Counted from the first letter of the stretch, positions 46,998 through 55,954 are shown. The stretch is 64,000 bases of DNA from Chelatococcus sp. YT9 (GCF_018398315.1 NZ_JAHBRW010000001.1:2674501-2738500); one strand, 5' to 3'. The notes: generated from the sequence alone by a model not told the origin. Program-made: numbers and translations.

Positions 46998-47834
46998 ATG
47001 GCAGGCACCGATCGCTCGAAGGCAATGATCAACGGGGGGCCGGCGATCATTCTCGTTGCTCCACAGCTCGGCGAGAACATCGGCATGGCGGCCCGCGCGA
47101 TGGCGAATTTCGGCCTTTCGGACCTCCGCCTGGTCGCACCACGTGATGCATTTCCCAATGCGCAGGCGGAGGCGGCAGCAGCCGGTGCGATCCACGTCAT
47201 CAATTCCGCCCGGGTTTATCCCGACGTTGAGGCGGCCATCGCCGACCTTCATTATGTTCTGGCGACGACGGCGCGTGAGCGCGGCCAGATGAAGCGTATT
47301 CTTGGGGCGGACGAAGCCATGGCCGACGTCGCCCAGCGGGGCGCAAACGGCGAAGGCACCGGCATCCTCTTCGGCCGTGAGCGCTCCGGCCTCGACAACG
47401 ATGCCATTGCGCTCGCCGACGCGGTTGTCACGTTTCCCGTCAATCCGGCCTTCGCGTCGCTTAATCTCGCCCAAGCGGTCCTGCTGATCGGCTATGAATG
47501 GATGAAGGTGAACGGCGCGTCTCTGCTTTTCTCGACGCCCGAGCGTTCGCCGCCTCCGACCCGCGAGGGAGTCCTGTCATTCTTCAACTATTTCGAGGGC
47601 GAGCTCGATCGCTGCGGTTTCTTCGTTCCCGCCGACAAGAAGCCCGTGATGATCCGCAATATGCGAAACATCTTTCACCGCATGGGCATGACGGAGCAGG
47701 ACCTGCGCACCCTTCGGGGGGCCGTGGTGTCGCTGGTCAAGGGCCGGCGGGGCGGCGTCAATGATCCACGTCCCGGTCGTGCGAAGGCACCGGCTCATGG
47801 CGATTCCAGCGTGGATGAGGACAACAATTCGTAG
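46998..47834 (+). CDS. trmJ: tRNA (cytidine/uridine-2'-O-)-methyltransferase TrmJ
   Basis: A 278-residue SPOUT-class methyltransferase. The N-terminal motif NIGMAARAMANFG (about residue 25), GILFGRERSGLDNDAI (about 120) and the C-terminal knot SLNLAQAVLLIGYE (about 150) are conserved. TrmJ methylates the ribose of nucleotide 32 in several tRNAs. ATG 46998 follows AGAGAGA directly; the longer frame from 46932 is not conserved-looking. The C-terminal 30 residues are polar and variable. Confidence 0.9.
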   Translation: MAGTDRSKAMINGGPAIILVAPQLGENIGMAARAMANFGLSDLRLVAPRDAFPNAQAEAAAAGAIHVINSARVYPDVEAAIADLHYVLATTARERGQMKRILGADEAMADVAQRGANGEGTGILFGRERSGLDNDAIALADAVVTFPVNPAFASLNLAQAVLLIGYEWMKVNGASLLFSTPERSPPPTREGVLSFFNYFEGELDRCGFFVPADKKPVMIRNMRNIFHRMGMTEQDLRTLRGAVVSLVKGRRGGVNDPRPGRAKAPAHGDSSVDEDNNS

Positions 47835-47942
47835 TCCGCAAGCGCCCGTGCGGAATTCTGACGCAATTTGAAGGCTTCGGTAACGATCTCGGGCGCTATG
47901 CTGAAGCTGGTGATCTATGGGTGTGATCGAGGATAGGCCCTG

Positions 47943-48848
47943 ATGCGTATCGATCTTCCCGCGGACGCGACGTATAGGGCCGCGGAAACCCTGGTTCGTC
48001 CGCCAAGGGTGCTGGTTTTCGATTCCGGCCTTGGCGGGCTTACGGTTCTTGCCGAATTGCGGAAGGCGAGACCGGACGCGCATTTCGTCTATGCGGCCGA
48101 TGACGCCGGCTTTCCCTACGGGCGTCTGAGTGAATGCAACCTCGTCGCCCGGGTCGACCGGGTGCTGGACCGACTGATCACGCAGCACCAGCCCGACATC
48201 GTCGTCATCGCCTGCAATACGGCCTCGACGCTGGTGCTGCCTGGCCTGCGGGCACGCTATAGCCTGCCTTTCGTTGGCACGGTGCCGGCGATCAAGCCGG
48301 CGGCGGCGGCGAGCCAAAGCAAGCTGATCAGCGTTCTCGCCACGGCTGGCACCGTGAAGCGCGACTATACACAGGGACTGATCGCAAGCTTCGCGGCAGA
48401 CTGCACCGTCGCGCTTGTCGGCGCCCCCCGTCTCGCAGGGCTCGCTGAAGATGCCCTGTCCGGGAAAAGTGTGAGCGATTCCGACATCGCGGCGGAAATC
48501 GCGCCGGCCTTCGTGGAGGCGGAAGGGCGCCGCACGGACGTGGTCGTCCTCGCCTGCACGCATTATCCCCTGCTGCGGGCCGAGCTCGAGCAACTGGCGC
48601 CTTGGCCCGTCACCTGGATCGATTCAGCGCCGGCAATCGCCCGCCGCGCGGTCCACCTCATCGGGGAACAGGGCTTCCCACCCCATCTCGGCGAGACGGG
48701 AGCCACTCCGTCCGCCAAGGCCGTGTTCACCGGCGGCGCCTCGCTCACGGATAAACTCGGGGCCGCGCTGTCCGCCAGGGGACTGCGCGATATCATTGTC
48801 GATGCCATGCCGATGGCCGAGGGTGAGCACGCCCTGGCTGCGTCATAA
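47943..48848 (+). CDS. murI: Glutamate racemase
   Basis: A 301-residue cofactor-independent racemase that supplies D-glutamate for peptidoglycan. The aspartate in FDSGLGGLTVL (about residue 23) and the two catalytic cysteines in VIACNTASTLV (about 90) and VLACTHYPLL (about 202) are present. A ~20-residue N-terminal extension precedes the core. It lies between trmJ and rpsD on the same strand. Confidence 0.95.
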   Translation: MRIDLPADATYRAAETLVRPPRVLVFDSGLGGLTVLAELRKARPDAHFVYAADDAGFPYGRLSECNLVARVDRVLDRLITQHQPDIVVIACNTASTLVLPGLRARYSLPFVGTVPAIKPAAAASQSKLISVLATAGTVKRDYTQGLIASFAADCTVALVGAPRLAGLAEDALSGKSVSDSDIAAEIAPAFVEAEGRRTDVVVLACTHYPLLRAELEQLAPWPVTWIDSAPAIARRAVHLIGEQGFPPHLGETGATPSAKAVFTGGASLTDKLGAALSARGLRDIIVDAMPMAEGEHALAAS

Positions 48849-48865
48849 GCCTGACATCCGCGCGC

Positions 48866-48894
48866 TTGACTTCGCCGTCACGGCGACATAGAGA
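48866..48894 (+). promoter_or_regulatory. Candidate rpsD promoter
   Basis: TTGACT followed, with 17 bases between, by TAGAGA (overlapping CATAGA) just after murI. The -35 is strong; the -10 boundary is uncertain. Confidence 0.38.
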
Positions 48895-48905
48895 ACCTGA
48901 GCTCG

Positions 48906-48938
48906 CGCGGGCTACCCAGCCCGCGTGTTGCTTTTTGC
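48906..48938 (+). promoter_or_regulatory. Hairpin plus T-rich tract in the rpsD leader
   Basis: CGCGGGCT-ACCC-AGCCCGCG followed by TGTTGCTTTTTG. It could terminate murI transcripts or, since it lies downstream of the candidate rpsD promoter, act as an attenuator in the rpsD leader. Confidence 0.5.
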
Positions 48939-49041
48939 GCACCCGTGATCCGGCTTGCTGGATCTGTCGTTGTTCATCCCGGTTGGAAGGACAAAGAGGA
49001 GGGCGCGTTCCTCAACCAGCTCGTTGTCGAGAGGACACGCG

Positions 49042-49659
49042 ATGTCGAAGAGAATTGCGGCGAAGCACAAGATTGATCGCCGTCTGGGTCAGAATATCTG
49101 GGGTCGCCCGAAGAGCCCGGTCAACCGCCGCGAATATGGCCCCGGCCAGCACGGCCAGCGCCGCAAGGGCAAGCTGTCGGACTACGGCACGCAGCTCCGC
49201 GCTAAGCAGAAGCTGAAGGGCTACTACGGCTCGATCTCCGAGAAGCAGTTCCGCCGCTACTACCAGGAGGCGATCCGCCTCAAGGGTGACTCCGGCGAGA
49301 ACCTCGTCGGTTTGCTCGAGCGTCGTCTCGACGCCGTCGTCTATCGCGCCAAGTTCGTGCCGACGGTGTTCGCCGCCCGCCAGTTCGTCAACCACGGTCA
49401 CGTCAAGGTCAACGGCCGCCGCGTCAACATCCCGAGCTACCTCGTGAAGGCCGGCGATGTGGTCGAGGTCAAGGAAGCCTCCAAGCAGCTCGTCATCGTT
49501 CTGGAGAGCGTGGCTCTCGGCGAGCGCGATGTGCCGGACTATGTCGAGGCTGATCACTCCAAGATGGTCGCGAAGTTCGTGCGCGTGCCGACGCTCGCCG
49601 ACGTGCCGTACCCGGTGCAGATGGAACCGAACCTGATCATCGAGTTCTATTCGCGCTGA
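49042..49659 (+). CDS. rpsD: 30S ribosomal protein S4
   Basis: A 205-residue S4 with the N-terminal rRNA-binding region ([26 protein letters not shown]) and the S4 RNA-binding domain [14 protein letters not shown] and [21 protein letters not shown] (in parts about 93-135). It nucleates 16S rRNA assembly. It is the C-minus form without the zinc-finger cysteines. GAGAGGAC precedes the ATG, and a strong terminator follows. Confidence 0.98.
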   Translation: MSKRIAAKHKIDRRLGQNIWGRPKSPVNRREYGPGQHGQRRKGKLSDYGTQLRAKQKLKGYYGSISEKQFRRYYQEAIRLKGDSGENLVGLLERRLDAVVYRAKFVPTVFAARQFVNHGHVKVNGRRVNIPSYLVKAGDVVEVKEASKQLVIVLESVALGERDVPDYVEADHSKMVAKFVRVPTLADVPYPVQMEPNLIIEFYSR

Positions 49660-49679
49660 TCACGGTCCACTCGTTTGGA

Positions 49680-49705
49680 AAAAGCCGCCCTCGGGCGGCT
49701 TTTTT
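49680..49705 (+). terminator. Rho-independent terminator of rpsD
   Basis: GCCGCC-CTCG-GGCGGC stem-loop followed by six Ts. The AT-richer AIPR gene ends 29 bases further on. Confidence 0.9.
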
Positions 49706-49733
49706 GTTCAGATTTGCTCATCCTGAAATTAAT

Positions 49734-51398
49734 CTAAAGGTCGAACAGGCTCATTTGGCGCCCTTCCAACTCGGCTACGATTCTATCTTTAGTCTTCGCG
49801 CTACGGAACAATTGGTAATGAGCGGCACTCTTTACATGACTACAGGCCCGAGCCACTAGCGCAATTGAGTCGAGTATGAGGTTTTCTGCCTCTTGGCCGA
49901 CAGGTATTGGCCGCCCCGATTGAGTTATGATTAGCCTTGCCGCATATAAGACGAACCAGTGTCCGTAGACAAGGTAGCGATGTTCCCCTTCTTGCTTAAT
50001 AGATATTCGTTGCTGTGACATATAGGAATCGCGAAGATTTTCTACGATACTATACAATTCGACTAGGCGGCAAAGATCCTCAGTGTTGAGGTGCTCATGG
50101 AATATTGATGCAAAACGTTCTCCAAAAATGGAATCGGACTCAGCCTTTGCTCGGTCAGGCTCGCCCAATTGATATGAAATCAGAATTTGTCCCAACTTAA
50201 GTGCATCGATCCGCTTTCTTTGATCTTTTCCGGCATGCATGTTTCTTTTTCGTTCGAAATAATATCCTCTGTCCTGAAGGCTGATTTCTAACTTTTTAAG
50301 CGCTGGGTGGTTGGCTCTTAGGTCTCGAGATTGGATGCGTGCTTGGCTATTAGTGGCGACTGCAACGCGCTCAGCAATGTCGCTTCTGCTTGTCGCATAT
50401 ATTCGAACCAGCAACACAACGTTCAAGAATGTCTCTGGCGCTTGTCGAAATGCCTCCAATAAGGAATGCGACGTTTGAGCGCCGTTTACGATCTGGAAAT
50501 CATCAAGTTTTATCTTCGGATTGGAATGTCCTTTGTTGTAATTATAGTCGCGGCATGTTATCGTAATTCCGTTATTCAAGTACCAGAATATGTGGCTATC
50601 TCCGGATGCGGCCGTCTGGATAATGTTGCTGTTGTATCCTCCGTTCGCCCCGAGAAAAATACGTAGATTCTCATCAAACAGATGGCGTCTGACGGATTTT
50701 CCGTCTGGTGTCTGAATTAATTCGACGAACGAGCGAGCGTCGATCGATGCAATGACTCCTCTTATGTCGCCATCGGTTCGTTCGAAAGCTTCTTTGCCAA
50801 CAACCTGAAGAAATCCGGATTCGGTAGTGCGGCTAGAGGCGCTAATATCCCTCATCAATTCGGCGGCGCTGTAGACTTCATAATAAACATTATGGAGATT
50901 GGCCACAGTGCTCTCGACAATGCTATGTGATGAGCGGGATAGGCCTTGGCCATTCGTGCAGAAAATCAGCCGATATTGACAAATTATACCTCGCTCATGG
51001 AGGTCCCAAATTCGTTGAACCGCTTCGGTCATTTGCAAATTTCCCGTCTTCAGTAGACGAGCGTTCTTTTCAAAAAGTGAATTTAAGAATGATCCCACTT
51101 TAAGCACTTCCGAATCATTTATAGTTCTATCTGTCGATTTAATGGAGGTTCTGTGCTTCGACTGGAAGATGAATATTTCTGCATGTTCCTCTCTATCAAT
51201 TATTTCTATCGCATCGATACCCAAGTCATTTCCGCCATCCACTGCCATTTCAGGGAATTCGGAAGATCGATTCGGAAAGAACTGATCGAGAACTAGGAAT
51301 AGAAACGCCAATGACGGAGATTTTAGGTTGTATCGGTCGGCCGTTGCTCGAACCCGAGCCTCGATGATATCCCACTCCACAGCTGATACCGCCGGCAT
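49734..51398 (-). CDS. AIPR-family protein, candidate abortive-infection phage defence
   Basis: A 554-residue protein. Residues ~40-85 resemble a PD-(D/E)XK/Mrr-type nuclease core: DGGNDLGIDAIEI with D62 and IFIFQSKHR with K81. Residues ~240-420 carry the AIPR signature: ENLRIFLGANGGYN, FWYLNNGITITCRDYNYN and IVNGAQTSHSLLEAF. AIPR proteins are linked to abortive phage infection. The gene is visibly AT-richer than every neighbour and uses AT-ending codons, a sign of horizontal transfer. It lies opposite to and just after the rpsD terminator. ATG 51398 is chosen over TTG 51410. The nuclease reading is inference from motif spacing. Confidence 0.82.
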   Translation of the reverse strand: MPAVSAVEWDIIEARVRATADRYNLKSPSLAFLFLVLDQFFPNRSSEFPEMAVDGGNDLGIDAIEIIDREEHAEIFIFQSKHRTSIKSTDRTINDSEVLKVGSFLNSLFEKNARLLKTGNLQMTEAVQRIWDLHERGIICQYRLIFCTNGQGLSRSSHSIVESTVANLHNVYYEVYSAAELMRDISASSRTTESGFLQVVGKEAFERTDGDIRGVIASIDARSFVELIQTPDGKSVRRHLFDENLRIFLGANGGYNSNIIQTAASGDSHIFWYLNNGITITCRDYNYNKGHSNPKIKLDDFQIVNGAQTSHSLLEAFRQAPETFLNVVLLVRIYATSRSDIAERVAVATNSQARIQSRDLRANHPALKKLEISLQDRGYYFERKRNMHAGKDQRKRIDALKLGQILISYQLGEPDRAKAESDSIFGERFASIFHEHLNTEDLCRLVELYSIVENLRDSYMSQQRISIKQEGEHRYLVYGHWFVLYAARLIITQSGRPIPVGQEAENLILDSIALVARACSHVKSAAHYQLFRSAKTKDRIVAELEGRQMSLFDL

Positions 51399-51655
51399 TG
51401 GCCCCCCCAACGCATTTCTCAGTTAATTGTAAGATAACTCGAACTCTGAGCTCGGCACAGATCAAATAGACTTGTCCCCAGCGAGGTGATGCGGGATTGA
51501 CAGGGTGGAGATCGGAAGATGTTTGAAACCAATGGGATCGTAGATAATTCTGCGCGGAGCTGGCGCGCCCATGCGCCATATGCCGCGATCAGCGGGGCGC
51601 CCCCTAAACTCGCTTAAGAGAAGTTAACCAACGGCGTCTTCCACATATGTCTGCC
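51399..51655. other. Region flanking the AIPR gene
   Basis: The first ~150 bases are still AT-richer and the composition returns to genome average near 51530-51600. No integrase, repeat or attachment site is visible. Confidence 0.35.
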
Positions 51656-51943
51656 TCATCGCGCCCGTTGCAGATGGCACACCCTAACCTTGCCGCCGCG
51701 GCTGTCTGCCCTCCAGACGCAGCCCGGATTACGCGGCTTGCTTTCATAGAGATGAATGACGCCCCGGCGCTTGCTGTTATAGGTCTGATTGGAGAAATCG
51801 TGGCCGCCGATGCGCACGTTCTTTCCAAAGCGGACTTCGCTCTGGGCAGGAAGCACGCTTATCGCAAAGGGGATGACCCATGCGAGCATGGCCACCAAAG
51901 CAGCGCGACTTAGCCTGTAGCTCGGCTGTCGGTTTAATCGCAT
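51656..51943 (-). CDS. Small secreted protein of unknown function
   Basis: A 95-residue protein with an N-terminal signal/anchor (about residues 12-32) and a conserved-looking mature part, VRIGGHDFSNQTYNSKRRG, HLYESKPRNPGCVW and KVCHLQR, with two cysteines that may form a disulfide. I recall similar small periplasmic proteins in Rhizobiales but no function. Its start overlaps the NUDIX gene end by 10 bases, so it is probably the second gene of a two-gene unit. Confidence 0.68.
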   Translation of the reverse strand: MRLNRQPSYRLSRAALVAMLAWVIPFAISVLPAQSEVRFGKNVRIGGHDFSNQTYNSKRRGVIHLYESKPRNPGCVWRADSRGGKVRVCHLQRAR

Positions 51944-52362
51944 TGCGACCTCGCGAACGCCTTCCGTGCAATGTCGGCGACGTCAAATGCGCGCGCCAAG
52001 TGGAGGCCGCCCACCTCGGCAGAGGAGACCCAGCGCGCCTCCGCCGCGTCATCGCCGCATCTCGGTTCTCCGCTAGTCCATCGGCAAACAGCGCCGAAGA
52101 TGGCGAAATGGCCTTGTACCATGCCACTATCGCTGTGCGTAATTGCGTCGGTCACGATATTGATCCCTTGGACAGCGGCTCGAACACCAGTTTCCTCAAA
52201 GAGTTCCCGAATCGCGGCGGCTTCAATTGTCTCGCCGAGCTCGACCTTTCCAGCAGGAAAACTCCATAGCCCCGCGTCAGGTGTCTTCAGCCGACGAATC
52301 ATGAGAATGTGTTGATTGCGAATGACGAGAGCCATCGCGCCAACAAGTGGGGCGTTCGGCAT
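51934..52362 (-). CDS. NUDIX hydrolase
   Basis: A 142-residue NUDIX protein with a complete box, GKVELGETIEAAAIRELF plus EETGV, matching G-x5-E-x7-REUxEExGU. It begins MPNAPLVGAMALVIRN, as in ADP-ribose/nucleotide-sugar pyrophosphatases of this size. AAAGGA sits six bases before ATG 52362; the frame extends to 52500 without family-like sequence. Substrate unknown. Confidence 0.87.
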   Translation of the reverse strand: MPNAPLVGAMALVIRNQHILMIRRLKTPDAGLWSFPAGKVELGETIEAAAIRELFEETGVRAAVQGINIVTDAITHSDSGMVQGHFAIFGAVCRWTSGEPRCGDDAAEARWVSSAEVGGLHLARAFDVADIARKAFARSQCD

Positions 52363-52652
52363 CCCCCATCCTTTCATTCTCCCGCGCCAGCATAGCATCT
52401 CGGTGCCATCGTACCCCGGAATCCATGCGATTCGTTCGCGCGACTCATAAATCGCACAAGGCAGTTGATCATCATGCAGCTTATGAGGGTATATCTCCAA
52501 TCCTGCACTTAATGCATGTGGAAATCGTGACCTTTATGATTCGCTGCACAACTTTTACGCGTCCATTTCCATCCGAAGATGGACAGAATGTCGCGGCCAT
52601 CGCTTAGCTTCTGCTTGCCGGGGCTGGTCCGGCAGGTTGTGAGGAACGTCTT

Positions 52653-53360
52653 ATGAAGAAAGCAGCAGCTGAGTTCGTTGGAACATTCGCTCTTGTTTTT
52701 TTTGGCTGCGGTGCGGCCGTCGTCGCGGGGATGGGCACTGGACCGACCGCGATCGACGTCTTAGGCATCGCGACCGCGTTCGGGCTCGCCATCGTTGCCA
52801 TGGCCTATGGCATCGGCCCGGTGTCGGGCTGTCACGTCAATCCGGCGGTTAGCCTCGGCGTCTTCGTCGCGGGTCGCATGTCGGCGGGCGATCTGATCAC
52901 CTACTGGATCGCGCAGGTGCTTGGGGCGCTAGCCGGCGCCGTCGTGCTCTATCTCATCCTGTCCGGCAAGGCGTCCGGCTGGAACGGCGGACTTGGCCAG
53001 AACGGCTGGGGCGCGGGCCATTTCGGCGAATATAACCTCGCTTCAGCCTTCATTTTCGAAGTCGTCGCGACCTTTCTGTTCCTCGTCTGCATCCTCGGTG
53101 TGACGCAGTCCGGCGCACCCTCGCAATTCGCGGGCCTTGCCATCGGCTTCACGTTGGTCGCGGTGCATCTCGTCGGCATCAACATTACGGGCACGTCGGT
53201 CAACCCGGCCCGTTCGCTCGGTCCGGCGATCGTGGGCGCGGGGACCGACGCGGCTGCGCTGGGGCAAGTCTGGCTCTTCATCGTGGCCCCGCTGATCGGC
53301 GCGGCGATCGCAGGCGTGCTCTTCAAGGAGGGTAGCCTGCTCTCCGCGGATAACAGGTGA
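52653..53360 (+). CDS. aqpZ: Aquaporin Z
   Basis: A 235-residue six-helix MIP-family water channel. Both NPA boxes are present: GCHVNPAVSLG (about residues 60-70) and GTSVNPARSLGPA (about 182-194). The selectivity-filter arginine follows the second NPA, and the size matches AqpZ rather than a glycerol facilitator. It has its own terminator. Confidence 0.95.
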   Translation: MKKAAAEFVGTFALVFFGCGAAVVAGMGTGPTAIDVLGIATAFGLAIVAMAYGIGPVSGCHVNPAVSLGVFVAGRMSAGDLITYWIAQVLGALAGAVVLYLILSGKASGWNGGLGQNGWGAGHFGEYNLASAFIFEVVATFLFLVCILGVTQSGAPSQFAGLAIGFTLVAVHLVGINITGTSVNPARSLGPAIVGAGTDAAALGQVWLFIVAPLIGAAIAGVLFKEGSLLSADNR

Positions 53361-53409
53361 GGGGCAGGCGCTCCGCACGAACCTCTCACGTCAAACCGCT
53401 TCACCCACA

Positions 53410-53439
53410 AGCCCGTGTCCCTCCGACGCGGGCTTTTTT
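53410..53439 (+). terminator. Rho-independent terminator of aqpZ
   Basis: AGCCCGTGTC pairs with GACGCGGGCT (one T-G pair) around a 5-base loop and is followed by TTTTTT. Confidence 0.88.
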
Positions 53440-53491
53440 GCGGGCGGATTCCCTCGGATGTGATCTCTGGCCGGCTGGTATCAGGCGACGT

Positions 53492-53803
53492 TCAGAGAAT
53501 CTTGAGCCCGATGATTCCGGCAACGATCATCGCGATGGCGCCCAGGCGCGCCGCGGTCGCAGGATCGCCGAACAGGACGATGCCGAGGATAGCCGTTCCG
53601 ACCGTGCCGATGCCTGTCCAGACGGCATAGCCTGTGCCGACGGGCAACGATTTGAGGGCGAGCCCCAGCAACACGACGCTGATGACCATGGACGCGGCGG
53701 TGAAGACCGTCGGCCACAGCCGGCTGAAACCATCCGCATATTTCAGACCGATCGCCCAGCCGACCTCAAAGAGGCCGGCGATAAACAGATAAACCCACGC
53801 CAC
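53492..53803 (-). CDS. gdx: Guanidinium exporter Gdx (SugE-type SMR transporter)
   Basis: A 103-residue small multidrug resistance protein with four membrane helices. GLFEVGWAIGLKYADGFSRLWPT near the N-terminus (in part residues 9-30) and YAVWTGIGTVGTAILG are the Gdx/SugE fingerprints that separate guanidinium exporters from drug exporters. It exports guanidinium in exchange for protons as an antiparallel dimer. I start at GTG 53803, nine bases after ACGGAG. The open frame to 53893 runs through the riboswitch and is not coding. Confidence 0.92.
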   Translation of the reverse strand: MAWVYLFIAGLFEVGWAIGLKYADGFSRLWPTVFTAASMVISVVLLGLALKSLPVGTGYAVWTGIGTVGTAILGIVLFGDPATAARLGAIAMIVAGIIGLKIL

Positions 53804-53822
53804 GGCAGGAAACTCCGTCAAA

Positions 53823-53875
53823 GGCAGGGTCGTCCCCACCGCTTCGAAGGTAGCCTGCCGGGTCGTCCCGGCAGG
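53823..53875 (-). promoter_or_regulatory. Guanidine-II (mini-ykkC) riboswitch
   Basis: On the minus strand two hairpins each have the loop ACGA: the first with perfect 9-bp arms CCTGCCGGG/CCCGGCAGG (53854-53875), the second GGTGGGG/CCCTGCC with two G-U pairs (53823-53840), separated by 13 bases. Paired stems with ACGR loops are the hallmark of guanidine-II riboswitches. The second stem ends just before the ACGGAG ribosome site of the exporter gene, fitting translational control. Confidence 0.93.
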
Positions 53876-53923
53876 GAGGGGCCGGCGAGCCACTCCAGAG
53901 GCAAGCAGATACGTGCGTCAGCC

Positions 53924-54478
53924 TCAGCCGAGTTGCTTTAGGAAGCCGGCAAAACGCATCAAGCCCTCGGGCCAGGGGCCGTGCCCGGAATCCGCATTGA
54001 TATGGCCGCTATCGCCGGCATCGGCGAGTTCGGCGCCCCAGGCGGCCGCAAAAGCTTCGGCCTCCGTGAAGCTGCTATAGGGGTCCGTCTGGCTCGCCAC
54101 GAGGAGTGCCGGGAAGGGCAGGGGCGCGTCGGGCACATCGGCGAAATCCGCCTCGCAGGCCGCGAGCTCCTGCATGGCGCGGCGGCTTGGCGGCGCGACG
54201 AGGAAAGCGCCCCTGACCACACCGGGAGGAAAGTGGGCGGCGGCATGGGCGACTGCGGCGACGCCGGCGCTATGAGCGACGAGGACCACAGGCCGCCGGG
54301 CTTTGGCCACGCGCTGCACGAGCCGCTGCCGCCACGGCTCGACGGCGAGCCGCGACCAGTCGTCCTGCTCCACCCGCTTGGCCGTTGAGAGCTTCTCCTC
54401 CCATCGGCTCTGCCAGTGATCGGGCCCGGAACCACCGAGGCCCGGCACGAACAGGATATCGAGATCGGCGGCGCGCAT
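53924..54478 (-). CDS. RBBP9/YdeN-type alpha/beta hydrolase
   Basis: A 184-residue serine hydrolase. The N-terminal FVPGLGGSGPDHWQSRWE, the nucleophile elbow VAHSAG (about residue 68-73), the aspartate in ASQTDPYSS (about 130) and the histidine in ADSGHGPWPEG (about 165) give a complete triad. This is the RBBP9/YdeN family of small esterases with unknown substrates. It ends the purB-hydrolase pair on the minus strand with a 7-base gap. Confidence 0.88.
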   Translation of the reverse strand: MRAADLDILFVPGLGGSGPDHWQSRWEEKLSTAKRVEQDDWSRLAVEPWRQRLVQRVAKARRPVVLVAHSAGVAAVAHAAAHFPPGVVRGAFLVAPPSRRAMQELAACEADFADVPDAPLPFPALLVASQTDPYSSFTEAEAFAAAWGAELADAGDSGHINADSGHGPWPEGLMRFAGFLKQLG

Positions 54479-54485
54479 GGGTCCC

Positions 54486-55793
54486 TCAGCTTCGGCCGAA
54501 GACGCGGTTGAAGATCGTGTCCACGTGCTTCAAGTGATAGGTGAGGTCGAAGCAGGCTTCGAGCTCGGATTCTGGAATCCGCTGAATCACTTCCGGGTCG
54601 TTCTTCAATAAGGTCAGGAAATCGCCTTCGCCGCGCCACACGGGCATGGCGTTCCGCTGCACGAGCCGATAGGCGTCCTCGCGGCTCACGCCCTTCTGGG
54701 TCAGCGCCAGCATCACGCGCTGAGAATGCACGAGGCCGCCGAGCCGGTCGAGGTTCTTCTGCATGTTCTCGGGATAGACGACGAGCTTGTCGACGACGCC
54801 GGCAAGGCGCCCGAGGGCGAAGTCGAGCGTGACGGTGGCGTCTGGCCCGATCATGCGCTCGACGGAGGAATGCGATATGTCGCGTTCGTGCCAGAGGGCC
54901 ACGTTTTCCATCGCCGGCAGCGCATAGCTGCGCACCATGCGCGCGAGGCCGGTGAGGTTTTCCGTCAGCACCGGGTTGCGCTTGTGCGGCATCGCGGACG
55001 AGCCCTTCTGGCCTTCCGAGAAAAACTCCTCAGCCTCATAGACTTCCGAGCGCTGGAGATGGCGGATCTCCGTCGCGAGCCGCTCGATCGACGAGGCGAT
55101 CACCCCGAGCGTCGCGAAGAACATCGCGTGCCGATCCCGCGGGATGACCTGCGTGGAGACCGGCTCGACGGCGAGCCCCATCTTGTCGGCCACATAGGCC
55201 TCGATGCGCGGATCGATGTTGGCGAAGGTGCCGACGGCGCCGGAGATGGCGCAGGTCGCGACCTCCTCCCGCGCGGCCACGAGGCGGTCGCGGTTACGCT
55301 TGAACTCGGCATAGGCCTGCGCGAGCTTGAGGCCGAAGGTAACGGGCTCGGCGTGGATGCCGTGCGAGCGGCCGATGGTCGGCGTCATCTTGTATTCGAA
55401 GGCGCGCCGCTCCAGCGCGGCGAGCAGGGTGTCGATATCCTTGAGGAGGATGTCGCTGGCCTTGACGAGCTGCACGTTGAAGCAGGTGTCGAGCACGTCC
55501 GACGACGTCATGCCCTGGTGCACGAAGCGGGCTTCAGGCCCGACGATCTCGGCGAGATGGGTCAGGAAGGCGATGACGTCGTGCTTCACCTCGCGCTCGA
55601 TGGCATCGATGCGCTCGACGTCGAACGTGGCGGCGGAGCCCTTCTCCCAGACCTTTTCGGCGGCCTCTTTCGGCACCACCCCGAGCTCGGCCAGCGCCGT
55701 CGTGGCATGAGCCTCGATCTCGAACCAGATGCGAAACTTCGTTTCGGGCGACCAGATGGCAACCATCTCGGGGCGAGAGTAGCGGGGGATCAT
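54486..55793 (-). CDS. purB: Adenylosuccinate lyase
   Basis: A 435-residue fumarase/aspartase-superfamily lyase. The signature SSAMPHKRNP (about residues 262-271) and the N-terminal MIPRYSRPEMVAIWS are typical of the Bacillus-type PurB. It acts twice in purine synthesis, releasing fumarate from SAICAR and adenylosuccinate. GAGGA lies before ATG 55793; the GTG one codon upstream is less well placed. Confidence 0.96.
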   Translation of the reverse strand: MIPRYSRPEMVAIWSPETKFRIWFEIEAHATTALAELGVVPKEAAEKVWEKGSAATFDVERIDAIEREVKHDVIAFLTHLAEIVGPEARFVHQGMTSSDVLDTCFNVQLVKASDILLKDIDTLLAALERRAFEYKMTPTIGRSHGIHAEPVTFGLKLAQAYAEFKRNRDRLVAAREEVATCAISGAVGTFANIDPRIEAYVADKMGLAVEPVSTQVIPRDRHAMFFATLGVIASSIERLATEIRHLQRSEVYEAEEFFSEGQKGSSAMPHKRNPVLTENLTGLARMVRSYALPAMENVALWHERDISHSSVERMIGPDATVTLDFALGRLAGVVDKLVVYPENMQKNLDRLGGLVHSQRVMLALTQKGVSREDAYRLVQRNAMPVWRGEGDFLTLLKNDPEVIQRIPESELEACFDLTYHLKHVDTIFNRVFGRS

Positions 55794-55954
55794 CACCTAT
55801 TCCTCGTTGAACGGGGGCTGCCTTGTCTTATCCGTGGCCGCCTCACCTATAATACTCGTCGGGCCTCGTCACCTCCCAGGGACTTGGCCTCATACGTCCT
55901 GGCCTCATAACGTGCTGGCTGACTAAAGTCGGGGGCCAGTAAAGTCTCCGGGCC

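Noticed and set aside
53804-53893. N-terminal extension of the guanidinium exporter
   Set aside because: This segment is the riboswitch; the GTG at 53803 has a good ribosome site and gives the family length.
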